Shown: one piece after another, positions 33,379-41,199 of the stretch | Layout: every line of letters starts with the position of its first letter | How positions within the stretch are numbered: position 1 is the stretch's first letter | Source of the DNA: Bacteroidota bacterium | GTDB lineage: Bacteria; Bacteroidota; Bacteroidia; Chitinophagales; Chitinophagaceae | Assembly: GCA_013285915.1 (NCBI GenBank) | Contig: JABDGS010000015.1 | Coordinates: forward strand, 164 to 50,115 | Length of the DNA: 49,952 bases | Direction of reading: 5' to 3' | The notes under the pieces: model-generated | What the model was told of the DNA's origin: nothing | Seen by the model: only the letters and a program-made list of their open reading frames with translations | Databases searched by the model: none | Made by a program: the position numbers and the translations under genes

Positions 33379-34377
33379 CTAATTGACCTTCTTTTCATTC
33401 ACCGGCTTATTTTTTTTTAATAGCGTGTTAACTGGCATATAATAAATATCACCCAGTCCATTCCCTACCCCATGCAGGCCCCCCTCCAGGCTTTCATACG
33501 TAAGCCTATGTGGCATTGGGATAGTTATAAAGTTTCTTTCGCTGGTAAAATACAACGTTTTGCCATCCGCAGAAACCGTTGGGGTTGATTCTTCAGCGGT
33601 TGAATTAACGGCGGCCCCAGCGTTTTGCGGCACTGTCCACACACCATTTTTATTAAAGCTTATGTAGATATCGCTTCTTGGGTATTCCGCGCTTGCTCCG
33701 CTGCTGGCTGTCAATACATCCGCGCGTGCGGCTGATGAAAACAGCAGGTAACTCTCATCGGGTGCTACATAAATGTCAGCGGCATCTTCAAAAGTGTTTG
33801 CGGTATCGCCAATTGCCACGGGCATTTCGTATTTGTCATTTAAATATGCTGAACGGTACAGTGCCTGTTTACCGGTGGTAGTGTTTAATGAAATGAAATA
33901 AAGTGCACCGGACGCGGTTGCAGAGCAACTTATTTCCCAACCAGGGGTGTTTACAGGGGCGCCAATATTTTCAGGTTCACTCCATCCATCAACCGTTTTT
34001 TTAACAACCCATATATCACCGTCCATTGCTTTTTTATTGGTGCCGGGCCTGTTTGAAATAAAAAACAGCTTAGTGCCATCAGGCGAGAAAGACGGGTTAA
34101 GATCTTTGTATTTACCTGAGAAGGGTGCCAGTTGCGGCGCCTGCCATTTATTATGTATAAGCCTTGAATAGCAAATAACGTAAGTGCTGCTGGTAATGGT
34201 TGAAGGTGTTTTTTTGGTAAAAAAACACGTTTTGCCATCCGGCGAAAATGTTATGCCAAACTCATCATCTTCAGTGGAAATTGTGTTGGCTGCAAACAGG
34301 GCCGGCTTTTGCGCAAAACCGCGCGAAGCGATTAAGCTCATAATGGCGATGGAGCATATAATGGCTTTTTTTATCAT
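33379..34377 (-). CDS. Secreted PD40 beta-propeller protein (tandem paralogue)
   Basis: 332-residue exported protein (signal peptide MIKKAIICSIAIMSLIASRGFAQ) of the PD40 type. Blades visible: FGITFSPDGKTCFFTKK, PSFSPDGTKLFFISNRPG, ISCSATASGALYFISL, DIYVAPDESYLLFSSAA and PTVSADGKTLYFTSERN. It heads a two-gene unit with the paralogue downstream, and the pair is best explained by tandem duplication. Substrate or partner unknown. It lies 150 bp downstream of the photolyase gene, on the same strand. Confidence 0.85.
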   Translation of the reverse strand: MIKKAIICSIAIMSLIASRGFAQKPALFAANTISTEDDEFGITFSPDGKTCFFTKKTPSTITSSTYVICYSRLIHNKWQAPQLAPFSGKYKDLNPSFSPDGTKLFFISNRPGTNKKAMDGDIWVVKKTVDGWSEPENIGAPVNTPGWEISCSATASGALYFISLNTTTGKQALYRSAYLNDKYEMPVAIGDTANTFEDAADIYVAPDESYLLFSSAARADVLTASSGASAEYPRSDIYISFNKNGVWTVPQNAGAAVNSTAEESTPTVSADGKTLYFTSERNFITIPMPHRLTYESLEGGLHGVGNGLGDIYYMPVNTLLKKNKPVNEKKVN

Positions 34378-34530
34378 AAACTATGCGTTAGATTTAGCGG
34401 GAATAGTTAAAATAATGGCATGCAGGCTGCCATCAGCCTAAAGCTACATGTTTAAAAAAGCCATATAAAAATTGGTTGACTGAACGGAGGAAAATAAGGG
34501 TGGAAGGAAAACAGCCGCACTGATAAAAAC

Positions 34531-35841
34531 CTATCCCTTCAGCGCTTCTTTATAAATCCTCAATGCCCTTTCCCTTGCTTCTTCATGTTTAACCATTGGT
34601 TGCGGGTAATCAAGGCTGTCAAGTTCCGGCACCCATTTACGTATGTATTTTAAATCCTTATCAAATTTTTGAGCCTGTGTTGTTGGATTAAATATTCTAA
34701 AATAAGGCGCGGCATCGCAGCCACAGCCTGCACTCCATTGCCATCCGCCATTATTGGCCGCATAGTCAAAATCCAGTAATTTTTTTGCAAAATATGCCTC
34801 ACCCCAGCGCCAGTCAATTAATAAATGTTTTGTGAGAAATGAGGCTGTTATCATTCGCACGCGGTTATGCATATAACCCGTTTCATTCAATTCCCGCATG
34901 CCGGCATCAACAATAGGGTAGCCCGTTTGGCCTTTGCGCCATTTTTCAAAATCCTTTTCGTCGTAGCGCCAGGGTATACGGTCATATTCCTTCTTGAATG
35001 CCTGTTCTTTTCTCACATGTGGAAAATGCCACAAGATAGAATGATAAAATTCCCGCCATATCAGTTCATTCAGGTATACGTCACTTAATTCCATTGCTTT
35101 ATTTGCCAGTTCACGTATACTTATGGTGCCAAACCGCAAATGAACACCAATGTGGCTGGTGCCACGCTCCTCACCGGGGTAATCGCGGGTTTGTACATAA
35201 TTTTTTAACAGGTTGGACGGCACTTTTGGTGAAGGAAACTGCTCTCCTGTTACTTCAAAGCCGATGCTCTCCAGCAATGGTATTGTACAGGCACCCTGTT
35301 TGTAAAAATTATTGAAATATTTTTCAGTTGGGTAAGGCTTCATAAAAAAAACGTTTATGGTTGCCTTCCATTTTTTACTGTACGGCGTGAAAACTGTGTA
35401 AGGTGTTTTATCATCTTTTAATACTTCACGGCCATCAAATATCACCTGGTCTTTAAATATTTTTAAGGATGCGTTATTAGCCTGTAATAGTTCCCTCACC
35501 GATCTATCCCGGTCAATTGCGTATTGTTCATAGTCGGCGTTAGTGTAAACTTTTTCTATGATATATTTTTGTAACAGGTTGTTGAAAACTTCAATTGGGG
35601 TATCATAAAAAACTTCCAGCGATGTTGACATCTTCACCAGTTGCTCCTGCATCTCCTCAATAGCCAATCGTATAAATTCAATACGCCTGTCTTTTTTATC
35701 CTCAAGGTCGTCTAATATGTTTTTGTCAAATATAAAAATGGGTATTACCGGGGTATTGCCTTTTAAAGCATGGTACAATGCTGCATTGTCGTGCAACCGC
35801 AGGTCACGCCTGAACCACATTATATTTACCCGCGGCTTCAT
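34531..35841 (-). CDS. phr: Deoxyribodipyrimidine photo-lyase
   Basis: 436-residue FAD enzyme that repairs cyclobutane pyrimidine dimers with blue light. N-terminal photolyase domain starts VNIMWFRRDLRLHDNAAL (5-22). The FAD-binding helical domain shows ELIWREFYHSILWHFP (about 260-275), GYPIVDAGMRELNETGYMHNRVRMI (about 313-337), and WQWSAGCGCDAAPYFRIFNP (about 375-394), which carries the electron-transfer Trp residues and FAD contacts. Length is near class I CPD photolyases (about 430-480). Cytoplasmic. The class IV aminotransferase gene lies 38 bp upstream, possibly co-transcribed. Confidence 0.95.
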   Translation of the reverse strand: MKPRVNIMWFRRDLRLHDNAALYHALKGNTPVIPIFIFDKNILDDLEDKKDRRIEFIRLAIEEMQEQLVKMSTSLEVFYDTPIEVFNNLLQKYIIEKVYTNADYEQYAIDRDRSVRELLQANNASLKIFKDQVIFDGREVLKDDKTPYTVFTPYSKKWKATINVFFMKPYPTEKYFNNFYKQGACTIPLLESIGFEVTGEQFPSPKVPSNLLKNYVQTRDYPGEERGTSHIGVHLRFGTISIRELANKAMELSDVYLNELIWREFYHSILWHFPHVRKEQAFKKEYDRIPWRYDEKDFEKWRKGQTGYPIVDAGMRELNETGYMHNRVRMITASFLTKHLLIDWRWGEAYFAKKLLDFDYAANNGGWQWSAGCGCDAAPYFRIFNPTTQAQKFDKDLKYIRKWVPELDSLDYPQPMVKHEEARERALRIYKEALKG

Positions 35842-35879
35842 TTAAGTTGTTTGATTTTTTGAAAACAATTATAAATAAC

Positions 35880-36725
35880 TTATAGGTATAAAGGTTCAAT
35901 ATACTTTTTATACAATAAGGGGGCAGCCTGTAAGGCGTAATTACTGTTCCCGCAACTTTGTACCCAGCGCATACCATAGGCAGCATTGGTTAAAAATATT
36001 TCCTGCGCCTGTTCAATATCTTGCACGGTTATAGCAGTTTCTTCAACGGGTATTCCGTCTTTTCTAAAGCATTGCAGCATGTACCTTCTTATTACACCGC
36101 TTATGCAACCCTCGGTTATGGCAGGTGTTTTTATTATACCATTATTTATAATAAAAATATTTGCTATGCTTGCTTCAGCTACCCTGTCGTATGTATTCAG
36201 TACAAACGCATCATTCAGTTTGTTTTGCTTAGCCCATAAGGCTGCCATGGCGTAACACAGGTAATTATTATTTTTAATGGTCGAAAATTTATCGTATGCC
36301 TTTCTTGCATCAGTAAAAATGCCCGTAATCAATCCATTCCCGTTAAAGTTGTTGTTGGCAGCATTCATTTCCCATGTTTGTATAAGATAGTTTGCCCGGT
36401 TATCAATATCAAACAAACCTGCCTCTCCCCTGAATACCATCAAACGTATCCTGCCAATCTTTTCATGGCCATTTGCTTTTGCCAACTCAAAAACCTGCTG
36501 TTCCAGGGTATTGGCAGTAAAAAATTTTGATTTATCAAACTGCAGGGTTTCAAGAGAAGAAAATAAACGTTCAAAATGCAGGTCGCGCAGCACAATTTTT
36601 CCACGAATCATTTTCATGGTCTCAAAACAACCATCTCCATAACGAAATGACCGGTTGTTGGGCGAGATGAGTAATTCATCTTCGTTATAAAGCTTGCCAT
36701 TGTAATTTAGAACCGGGGAAGGCAT
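35880..36725 (-). CDS. Class IV aminotransferase (branched-chain aminotransferase / aminodeoxychorismate lyase type)
   Basis: 281-residue fold-type IV PLP enzyme. Visible: FRYGDGCFETMKMIRGKIVLRDLHFERLF (about 27-55), the Schiff-base Lys151 in STIKNNNYLCYAMA, the conserved EAS(I)ANIF loop near 183 and GCISGVIRR (about 213) that holds the PLP phosphate. The length suits 4-amino-4-deoxychorismate lyase (PabC) or a short branched-chain or D-amino-acid aminotransferase; without pabA/B nearby the choice stays open. An 11-bp inverted repeat overlaps the start codon, with its right arm (on the coding strand) containing the ATG, so translation may be controlled by a stem. Confidence 0.87.
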   Translation of the reverse strand: MPSPVLNYNGKLYNEDELLISPNNRSFRYGDGCFETMKMIRGKIVLRDLHFERLFSSLETLQFDKSKFFTANTLEQQVFELAKANGHEKIGRIRLMVFRGEAGLFDIDNRANYLIQTWEMNAANNNFNGNGLITGIFTDARKAYDKFSTIKNNNYLCYAMAALWAKQNKLNDAFVLNTYDRVAEASIANIFIINNGIIKTPAITEGCISGVIRRYMLQCFRKDGIPVEETAITVQDIEQAQEIFLTNAAYGMRWVQSCGNSNYALQAAPLLYKKYIEPLYL

Positions 36726-36783
36726 GTGAAGATTTTGTGCAAGATAACACTTACCCTTATAGCTTAAAAAACCTTCACATGCC
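36721..36783 (-). promoter_or_regulatory. Inverted repeat overlapping the class IV aminotransferase start codon
   Basis: Arms 36721-36731 and 36773-36783 are perfect 11-bp complements around a 41-nt loop. The start codon (36723-36725) lies inside one arm. It could be a translation-blocking stem or an operator. Confidence 0.55.
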
Positions 36784-36819
36784 CGGTAATTTATAGCCCT
36801 GTTGCATCGGGATGCTTAA

Positions 36820-38421
36820 TTATTCTATGCCGTACTTTGTAAGGATCTTTGCCCGCTCTGTGCTGATCTTGAGTGACTTTACAGATATGCTGTCTAATTT
36901 TATTTTATTGTCTGCAGTCGAGATCACTTTTACAAAATCAGATTGAGGGCTAATTGACGTTACTGATACGCCATTATTAACCCCGGCGTTAACATTTGAA
37001 ATAATGTTAAGGTTGCTGTTATTGTTGTTTTGGGCTGCAATTGGGGTATAGTTATCGCCCTGCTTCGAAAAAACCTGTACGTCACCTTTATTGTCATTTG
37101 ACCCGGGTGATATCACCGTTGTGCCATTAATTTTTGTTACTGACCCGGCAACAGGTATGTGCATAAGTGCCAGGCCATATTTATCAGTAAATTTTTTTAT
37201 CGCAGCATCATCGTTTAATGCATACTTTTCAGTTTCTCCATTCTTCAGGTAAACAGTTAAACAGCCGTCAATGGTTTCAATCCTTTTCACTTCGCCCTGT
37301 GCTGAATTTGTTGAAGCACTGCCTTCTTCTTTTCCTTTATTTTCCGGATCGCGTATACTGTCCCTTTCAGGATGATGCTGGCTTCCATCAAATTTTACAT
37401 TCTTAAAATGCAGGGTATCTTTTTTGCCATATTTATTCTTGTAAAACACTATAACGTCAACAACCGAATCACCGGCAGCTTTGCCTGAAGACTTTTTATT
37501 CAAAGTTACTTTATCAATTTTTATAGGGTCGCCACCTTTCTTCGGGTCAGTTTGTGCTTTGCTTATGGTTATGGAAAATAATGCCGCAATGGCCGTTATT
37601 ACGGGTAATACTAAAACCCTTCTTGCATACGAATAGGGTGTTTTTCCAGATGTAGTTATCATAATTAACCTTCTTTTTATTGGTGAATGAAAAAATGAAT
37701 GTGATGGGTTAAGGTAGCGGCCTTCGTTGTGTGCCTGCAATAACATCCTCGCAAACGATTCAACGTCGCCATCGGCAATGCACTCGCCGTCCGCAATAAA
37801 TTCGTGTATCATATTCAGTTCTCTTTGGATAAACCAATAAAAGGGGTTTATCCAAAAAATACACATAACCACCTGCGTAAATAACTTGTCGTGTGTGTGC
37901 CGTTGCCTGATATGAGTAAGTTCGTGCCTGAATATTTTTTCTCCGTTGGAATCGTTTAGCGAAATGCCTTTTTTCCAGAATAAATTATTGAGGAACGAGA
38001 ATGGCGCCTGTTTCACGGTGGTTTCAATTAAATTAACACCTTGTATTTGCGTGTTTTTATTGTTGTGTTTAATTCTTAATATCCACGCAATTTTTGCAGC
38101 GAGGGTTATACATAAAACAAGGCTTATTATAAATATAGCCCCACATAAAAACCATTGCACGCTGGGGTGAGGTTGTTGCTGATACTTTTGCGGGTTATTT
38201 ATAATAACAAGCACGTTGCTTAATATTGGGCCATCATTACCTTTAATAATAAACCAGTTAAAGTTTATTAGCGGCATTATTAAGCTGCAAACAACCGCGG
38301 CAAGCAGGTAAAACCTGTTGTAGTAATTAAATTTTTTATTACGCAATGCCAGGTAATAATACATTACCAGTACGCCACTAACAAGTATGCACTTTAGTAC
38401 ATAAGCTGTAACAATATTCAT
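36820..38421 (-). CDS. BlaR1-like M56 family membrane metallopeptidase
   Basis: 533-residue membrane protein with N-terminal helices near 5-23, 36-55 and 92-112, a cytoplasmic zinc peptidase with HELTHIRQRH (about 163-172) and the third-ligand segment EFIADGE (about 204), a further helix pair, and a final helix near 272-290 followed by a long extracytoplasmic tail (about 290-533). In BlaR1/MecR1 an outer sensor triggers the peptidase to inactivate the BlaI repressor. Here the tail has no penicillin-binding motif and no TonB-like end, so the signal is unknown. It is translated with the BlaI-like gene 3 bp upstream. No beta-lactamase gene is nearby. Confidence 0.88.
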   Translation of the reverse strand: MNIVTAYVLKCILVSGVLVMYYYLALRNKKFNYYNRFYLLAAVVCSLIMPLINFNWFIIKGNDGPILSNVLVIINNPQKYQQQPHPSVQWFLCGAIFIISLVLCITLAAKIAWILRIKHNNKNTQIQGVNLIETTVKQAPFSFLNNLFWKKGISLNDSNGEKIFRHELTHIRQRHTHDKLFTQVVMCIFWINPFYWFIQRELNMIHEFIADGECIADGDVESFARMLLQAHNEGRYLNPSHSFFHSPIKRRLIMITTSGKTPYSYARRVLVLPVITAIAALFSITISKAQTDPKKGGDPIKIDKVTLNKKSSGKAAGDSVVDVIVFYKNKYGKKDTLHFKNVKFDGSQHHPERDSIRDPENKGKEEGSASTNSAQGEVKRIETIDGCLTVYLKNGETEKYALNDDAAIKKFTDKYGLALMHIPVAGSVTKINGTTVISPGSNDNKGDVQVFSKQGDNYTPIAAQNNNNSNLNIISNVNAGVNNGVSVTSISPQSDFVKVISTADNKIKLDSISVKSLKISTERAKILTKYGIE

Positions 38422-38424
38422 ACA

Positions 38425-38787
38425 TTACTTTTTATTTTTCTTTAACTGCTGCAGTAAAAGTTCAAGCTCTTTTACTGATAATTTGTCCTCATCCACAAGG
38501 AAGGAAATAACGTTGCTAAACGACCCCTCAAAATATCCTTTGGCAACATTCGTAAGGGTATCTTTTGAGTAATCATCTTTTGAAACTGCAGGGTGGTAAC
38601 GGTGTATCCTGCCAATATTCTCAACTTCAACAAACCCTTTGTCAACCAATGTTTTTAAAATGGTTGCAACAGTATTCTTATGAGGTTGCGGTTCCGGCAT
38701 GTTTTCTACTATTTCCATCAGCAGGCCATTGCCCACCCGCCATAAAACTTTCATTACCTGTTCTTCCGCTTTTGTAAGAGGTTTCAT
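38425..38787 (-). CDS. BlaI/MecI/CopY-type transcriptional repressor
   Basis: 120-residue winged-helix repressor. Visible: LTKAEEQVMKVLWRVGNGLLMEIVENMPEP (4-33), the recognition-helix stretch KNTVATILKTLVDKGFVEVENIGRIHRYHPAVSKDDY (about 38-74) and a C-terminal dimer segment with LSVKELELLLQQLKKNK. The family represses its own operon and is cleaved when the partner M56 peptidase is activated. The partner gene follows after 3 bp. Two dyads with the common form AACTATnTTTnTAGTT lie 4 and 28 bp upstream of the start codon and are very likely its operator. Confidence 0.92.
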   Translation of the reverse strand: MKPLTKAEEQVMKVLWRVGNGLLMEIVENMPEPQPHKNTVATILKTLVDKGFVEVENIGRIHRYHPAVSKDDYSKDTLTNVAKGYFEGSFSNVISFLVDEDKLSVKELELLLQQLKKNKK

Positions 38788-38790
38788 TAA

Positions 38791-38830
38791 AACTATATTT
38801 ATAGTTCAAAGTAAAACTATGTTTTTAGTT
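38791..38830. promoter_or_regulatory. Double BlaI-type operator
   Basis: Two dyads, AACTATATTTATAGTT (38791-38806) and AACTATGTTTTTAGTT (38815-38830), centre-to-centre 24 bp, directly upstream of the BlaI-like start codon. A TTACTTTG -7-like box on the minus strand lies between and across them, so bound repressor would cover the promoter. Confidence 0.75.
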
Positions 38831-39064
38831 TTACAAAATATTTTTTTACTTTTTTGAATATTTATTTGTTAAAACACGCAAAAGTTAATCACACGATATC
38901 AACATTTAAAATAAGTGATCACATAAATTAGATTGAAAATCAATGCGTTAAAACCGTGCAGATTTATTACCCCGACGAATTACAAAAAAACATCAAATAA
39001 CCGTGAGATTAGTTTTGAAATTTCACTTATAATTATTTATCTTACTATATTAATCTGCAACGCT

Positions 39065-39893
39065 ATGAAACTAACTGTACTACTATTGTGTGCAATTCCG
39101 TGTATTGCAAAATGCCAGGATTATAAATCCTCCGTTCCCAATTCCGTAAGTTATTATCATAAGCAAATTAAGCTGCTTGCTACCAGCCCGGTTGATGATG
39201 TTGCACGTGTTCAACAGCTTAAAGAGCTGCACAGTAAAATTGTTGTTCTTGTAAAAAGCAGGAACAATTATAAGGCAACAACTGTGTTTACTGATATTTC
39301 TCATTCAAACTACAGCGCATTTAACAGTGCACTTAAGCAGTCTGGCTTTCCATCACTGTCCGCAATTGCGCCAAGGGGTGGCATAGGTATTAGCGGCAAG
39401 CATAATCACACAATGTTTAACGTATATTTTTTTAACCTTTGGGTTGCAAAATAAAACGTCATACAATAACCAGGTTATTAAAACATCGTTCTCAAACCTG
39501 TTGCAGTTTGATATTGGGTACGACTTTTTAAAAGACGAGCGGTTTAGCCTGTACCCCTACGCTGGTCTGTCTTTAAGGCAATCAGATCTGTCCTATACAA
39601 AAAGCCCGTCAGCAGGCGCTATTAACAGTTGGGTAGTAAATATGTACCCCAGCCAAAACTATACTTATATGCAGTCTGCGGGCATTGGCTATCAATACGG
39701 GCTTGGTTTTGATTACGCCCTTTTTTATAACCATGAAAAAACATTCAAAACCATCTTTTTTGCAAAGGCAGGGGTAAACAAGCCATTTAAAACTGATGTG
39801 TATAAAGCCAATGATATGCCCGATTATAGCCCCAGTATAAAACAGGGTGACTGGCTGCTTACTTTTGGTTTTAAATTTGCCACGAAACGTTAG
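39065..39893 (+). pseudogene. Outer-membrane-beta-barrel-like protein, single-base frameshift
   Basis: Two overlapping frames form one protein. The first (39065-39454) starts with signal peptide MKLTVLLLCAIPCIAKCQD and ends after VYFFNLWVAK; the second (from about 39430 to 39893, +1 frame) carries on with strand-like segments FSNLLQFDIGYDFL, FSLYPYAGLSLRQSD, GIGYQYGLGFDYALF and a terminal WLLTFGFKFATKR, typical of a small barrel. Removing one T from the T7 run at 39427-39433 joins them as NVYFLTFGLQNKTSY. The whole would be about 275 residues. It is either a recent pseudogene, a sequencing slip at the homopolymer, or a phase-variable gene. Function unknown. The ATG at 39065 is preferred over in-frame codons from 38933. 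Confidence 0.75.
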
Positions 39894-39899
39894 AAAAAA

Positions 39900-39931
39900 A
39901 TGCTGTAAAAAGAAACCTAATTTTACAGCAT
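39900..39931 (+). promoter_or_regulatory. Hairpin with start codon in its right arm, upstream of the Nif3-like gene
   Basis: Perfect 11-bp arms 39900-39910 and 39921-39931 around a 10-nt loop. The right arm contains a -7-like box (TAATTTTA from 39918) and the first two bases of the ATG at 39930. It may silence translation on read-through message or act as a terminator for the upstream gene, though no T-run follows. Confidence 0.55.
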
Positions 39932-41027
39932 GAAGATCACTGACGTAATTAACCTCCTTGAAGAAACCGCTCCCCCAGCCTACCAGGAAAGTTATGATAA
40001 TGCAGGCTTGCTTACCGGCAACCCTTTGTGGGACTGCACCGGTATAATTTGCACGCTTGATGCCACCGAGGAAGTTATAAACGAAGCAAGGCAGAAAAAA
40101 TGTAATCTTATTGTAGCACATCACCCTATTATTTTTGGAGGGCTAAAAAAAATAACAGGGCGTAATTATGTTGAACGGGCGGTAATAACAGCTATCAGGA
40201 ATGATATTGCCATTTATGCCATACACACCAACCTTGATAACGTGATACACGGTGTGAACAATAAAATGGCAGACAGGCTTGGATTAATAAACCGCAGCAT
40301 TTTAGCACCCAAAACGGGTGAGCTGATGAAGCTGTTTACGTTTGTGCCACTTGCGCAGGCAGAAAAAGTACGGTCTGCAATTTTTAATGCAGGGGGTGGC
40401 AATATTGGTAATTACAGCGAGGTGAGTTTTAACGCTGAGGGAACCGGCACGTTCAAAGGTAACGCATCTGCAAACCCTTATGCAGGCGAGCCCGGCAAAA
40501 GACACGAAGAGCAGGAAATTAAAATGGAAGTTATTTTTCCTGCTTACCTGCAAAAAAATATTGTTGCTGCACTATTAAAGTCCCACCCGTATGAGGAAGT
40601 GGCCTACGACCTTGTTAGCCTTGCCAATGCACACCAGCAGGTTGGCAGCGGCCTGGTTGGTTACTTACCCGCACCTGTAGCAGAGGAGCAGTTTTTAAGC
40701 CAGTTAAAGCTTGCATTTGGCCTTAAAGTAATAAAACATACGCCGCTGCAAGGCAGGCCAATAGGCAAAGTTGCCCTGTGTGGCGGCTCTGGCAGTTTTT
40801 TAACAAAGCACGCAATTGCTTCAGCGGCAGATATTTACATAACGTCGGATGTTAAGTACCACGAATTTTTTGATGCCGGCGACAAGCTGGTTTTGGCCGA
40901 TATTGGCCACTGGGAAAGCGAACAATACACCATTGATTTGCTTTTTGATATTTTACAGAGCAAATTCCCTACCTTTGCCGTCCTTAAAACGGAAGTGAAG
41001 ACGAACCCGGTAGAATATTTTACGTGA
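39930..41027 (+). CDS. Nif3-like dinuclear metal centre protein (NIF3/YbgI family)
   Basis: 365-residue member of the NIF3 family, toroidal hexamers with two metal ions per subunit; annotated in some databases as GTP cyclohydrolase 1 type 2, a role that is not well proven. Visible metal-site segments: SYDNAGLLTGNP (about 19-31), VAHHPIIFGGLKK (about 67-79), YAIHTNLDNVIHGVNNKMADRLGL (about 92-115), and the C-terminal VKYHEFFDAGDKLVLADIGHWESEQ (about 307-331). The middle insertion (about 135-230, VFVPLAQAEKVRSAIFNAGGG... PYEEVAYDL) is the CutA-like domain of longer members. The neighbour downstream is a coiled-coil zinc-ribbon gene, a pairing seen in many bacteria. Confidence 0.93.
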   Translation: MKITDVINLLEETAPPAYQESYDNAGLLTGNPLWDCTGIICTLDATEEVINEARQKKCNLIVAHHPIIFGGLKKITGRNYVERAVITAIRNDIAIYAIHTNLDNVIHGVNNKMADRLGLINRSILAPKTGELMKLFTFVPLAQAEKVRSAIFNAGGGNIGNYSEVSFNAEGTGTFKGNASANPYAGEPGKRHEEQEIKMEVIFPAYLQKNIVAALLKSHPYEEVAYDLVSLANAHQQVGSGLVGYLPAPVAEEQFLSQLKLAFGLKVIKHTPLQGRPIGKVALCGGSGSFLTKHAIASAADIYITSDVKYHEFFDAGDKLVLADIGHWESEQYTIDLLFDILQSKFPTFAVLKTEVKTNPVEYFT

Positions 41028-41055
41028 ATCGTCAATCGTGAAACGTGAATTTGGA
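41028..41055 (+). repeat. Heptamer array ATCGTGA, following a stop codon
   Basis: Four units (ATCGTCA, ATCGTGA, AACGTGA, ATTTGGA) directly after the Nif3-like stop codon, whose own TACGTGA context is in register. Same word family as 28072 and 45427. Confidence 0.75.
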
Positions 41056-41121
41056 TGAGTTTTAATTGTGGGTTGGGCCAATAAATAACCGTTTGTAAGA
41101 AAGGTTGTTGTAAAACGTCTC

Positions 41122-41129
41122 TATTTTTG
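41122..41129 (+). promoter_or_regulatory. -7 box (TATTTTTG) of the zinc-ribbon gene
   Basis: Perfect TAnnTTTG. Transcription would begin about 7 bp downstream, at the first base of the heptamer array 41137-41199. No good -33 box at standard spacing; a second candidate TACCTTTG lies inside the Nif3-like gene (40970-40977) with TTTG 22 bp upstream of it. Confidence 0.5.
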
Positions 41130-41136
41130 TGAGGGC

Positions 41137-41199
41137 AAACTGGGAACCCGTAACTGGCAACCGGTGACCAAATACAAACATTAAACTATAAACTATAAC
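41137..41199 (+). repeat. Heptamer array, nine units ending exactly at the ATG
   Basis: Nine consecutive 7-bp units in unbroken register from 41137 to 41199; the ATG begins at 41200. The unit type drifts from AAACTGG/TAACTGG/CAACCGG at the left to CATTAAA/CTATAAA/CTATAAC at the right. It would form nearly the whole 5' leader if the -7 box at 41122 is used. Confidence 0.85.

Noticed and set aside
39609-40124. 171-codon minus-strand frame across the frameshifted barrel gene and the Nif3-like gene
   Set aside because: Overlaps two plus-strand coding regions, shows no domain, and lacks a promoter or conserved start.
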